This document shows, piece after piece, positions 5,659 through 5,980 of a stretch of DNA of 5,980 nt. The notes under the pieces are model-generated. The model made no database searches and was not told the origin of the DNA. It was given only the letters and a program-made list of their open reading frames with translations. Where the stretch lies: positions 1 through 5,980 of the forward strand of contig CAZYWA010000501.1 of the NCBI GenBank assembly GCA_964650975.1, given 5' to 3'. The position numbers and the translations under genes are program-made. The stretch is from CAZYWA01 sp964650975 [NCBI: uncultured bacterium] (GTDB taxonomy: Bacteria > JADJOY01). The stretch's first letter is position 1, and each line of letters starts with the position of its first letter.

Positions 5659-5781
5659 TGCGCGCGGTCCCCGCGTACCAGCGGAGGATCTCCGCTCGAA
5701 TCGCGCCCCTGTCCCACGCTTTCCGCTCAAAACGCCCTCATTTCACGCGATCCAACAGCATTTCCGAGGGCGAGTTTTCTT
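5613..5781. repeat. Diverged direct repeat, copy 2
   Basis: This is the second copy of the repeat at 5018-5181. Perfect blocks lie at 5688-5706 and 5724-5754. Its left part overlaps the last codons of the DVGAVEY fragment; its right part carries the hairpin at 5729-5778. The unit therefore looks like '3' end of a secreted-protein gene plus its downstream region'. This would mean that copy 1 is a leftover 3' flank of another such gene, now abutting the start of the propeller gene. Confidence 0.8.
5729..5778 (+). terminator. Hairpin with A/T flanks, possible terminator of the decayed gene
   Basis: AAAACGCCCTC (5729-5739) pairs with GAGGGCGAGTTTT (5766-5778) with a two-base bulge and a 26-base loop. 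The right arm ends in a T-run followed by CTTT. It lies about 70 bases after the stop of the DVGAVEY fragment. A weaker version exists in copy 1 (5128-5138 with 5166-5177). The long loop weakens the case for an intrinsic terminator. Confidence 0.35.
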
Positions 5782-5969
5782 TGACGTTTGCCAGCGCCGG
5801 GATCGACGTCGTCACCGGCGACCCCTGAGCGGCAACCCACCGGGGGCCCTGCGGGCCCTCACGCCGCATGATCCCTGCGAGCCGGTTCCGGCGTTCTCGT
5901 AGGTGGATGAGGCCACGCTCGGGCCCGTGCACCCATCGTGGGTGTCGCTCCAGCGGGGCCGGTGAGACC
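5782..5969. other. Intergenic stretch without a recognisable gene
   Basis: No supported gene is seen on either strand. Two GGGCCC palindromes three bases apart (5844-5849 and 5853-5858) are the only structure noted. A short plus-strand reading up to the TGA near 5829 (FASAGIDVVTGDP) looks mildly protein-like but is too short to call. Confidence 0.4.
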
Positions 5970-5980
5970 AAGGGAGGAAG
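5970..5980 (+). promoter_or_regulatory. Shine-Dalgarno-like sequence of a gene starting beyond the window
   Basis: AAGGGAGGAAG ends the window and resembles the site of the radical SAM gene (AAGGAGGAAG). A plus-strand start codon would be expected within about 5-10 bases outside the window. Confidence 0.45.

Noticed and set aside
5437-5730. 97-codon minus-strand frame beginning with the same residues as the propeller extension
   Set aside because: It is antisense to the DVGAVEY and LFADGFESG fragments, which have recognisable protein signatures. It starts with TTG and is Arg/Ser/Gly-rich.
5738-5971. 77-codon minus-strand frame at the right edge
   Set aside because: It has no ribosome binding site or domain, and its 3' part runs into the repeat. 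The plus-strand Shine-Dalgarno at 5970-5980 argues for transcription outward to the right.

Overview
The window is high-GC bacterial DNA with GC-rich third codon positions. It comes from a Gram-negative-type organism: it carries a WaaL-type O-antigen ligase/polymerase and a Sec-exported beta-propeller protein. The C-terminal motif LFADGFESG followed by a few residues and a stop is one I associate with secreted proteins of Acidobacteriota (Thermoanaerobaculia/Holophagae-like) and some Proteobacteria. That phylum guess is inference only.

Layout. (1) Positions 22-285, minus strand: a small unrecognised ORF. (2) 286-591: intergenic, with GC-rich hairpins. (3) 592-1992, minus strand: a 466-residue polytopic membrane protein of the O-antigen ligase/Wzy_C superfamily. 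(4) 1993-2275: divergent intergenic region with several inverted repeats and a strong ribosome binding site. (5) 2276-3373, plus strand: a 365-residue radical SAM/SPASM enzyme. (6) 3405-5009, minus strand, convergent with (5): a 534-residue secreted protein of seven FG-GAP blades, i.e. an integrin-alpha-like propeller. (7) About 5010-5980: no intact gene. It holds two diverged copies of a roughly 170-bp direct repeat. Between them lie 3'-end fragments of two secreted-protein genes: a tail ending LFADGFESG...stop, and a fragment with the DVGAVEY signature of beta-helix 'choice-of-anchor Q' proteins. A short AGGGCTA tandem repeat looks like a mobile-element end. A good Shine-Dalgarno sequence at the extreme right edge suggests another plus-strand gene starts just outside.

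How it fits together. The ligase and the radical SAM gene are divergently transcribed from a shared 283-bp region. They plausibly belong to a surface-polysaccharide locus, with the ligase acting on lipid-linked glycan at the periplasmic face and the radical SAM enzyme modifying an unknown substrate. The propeller protein and the broken genes to its right belong to a family of exported proteins sharing one C-terminal tail. That side looks like a zone of duplication and decay. I see no convincing complete new system; the most unusual part is the 5.0-5.8 kb segment.
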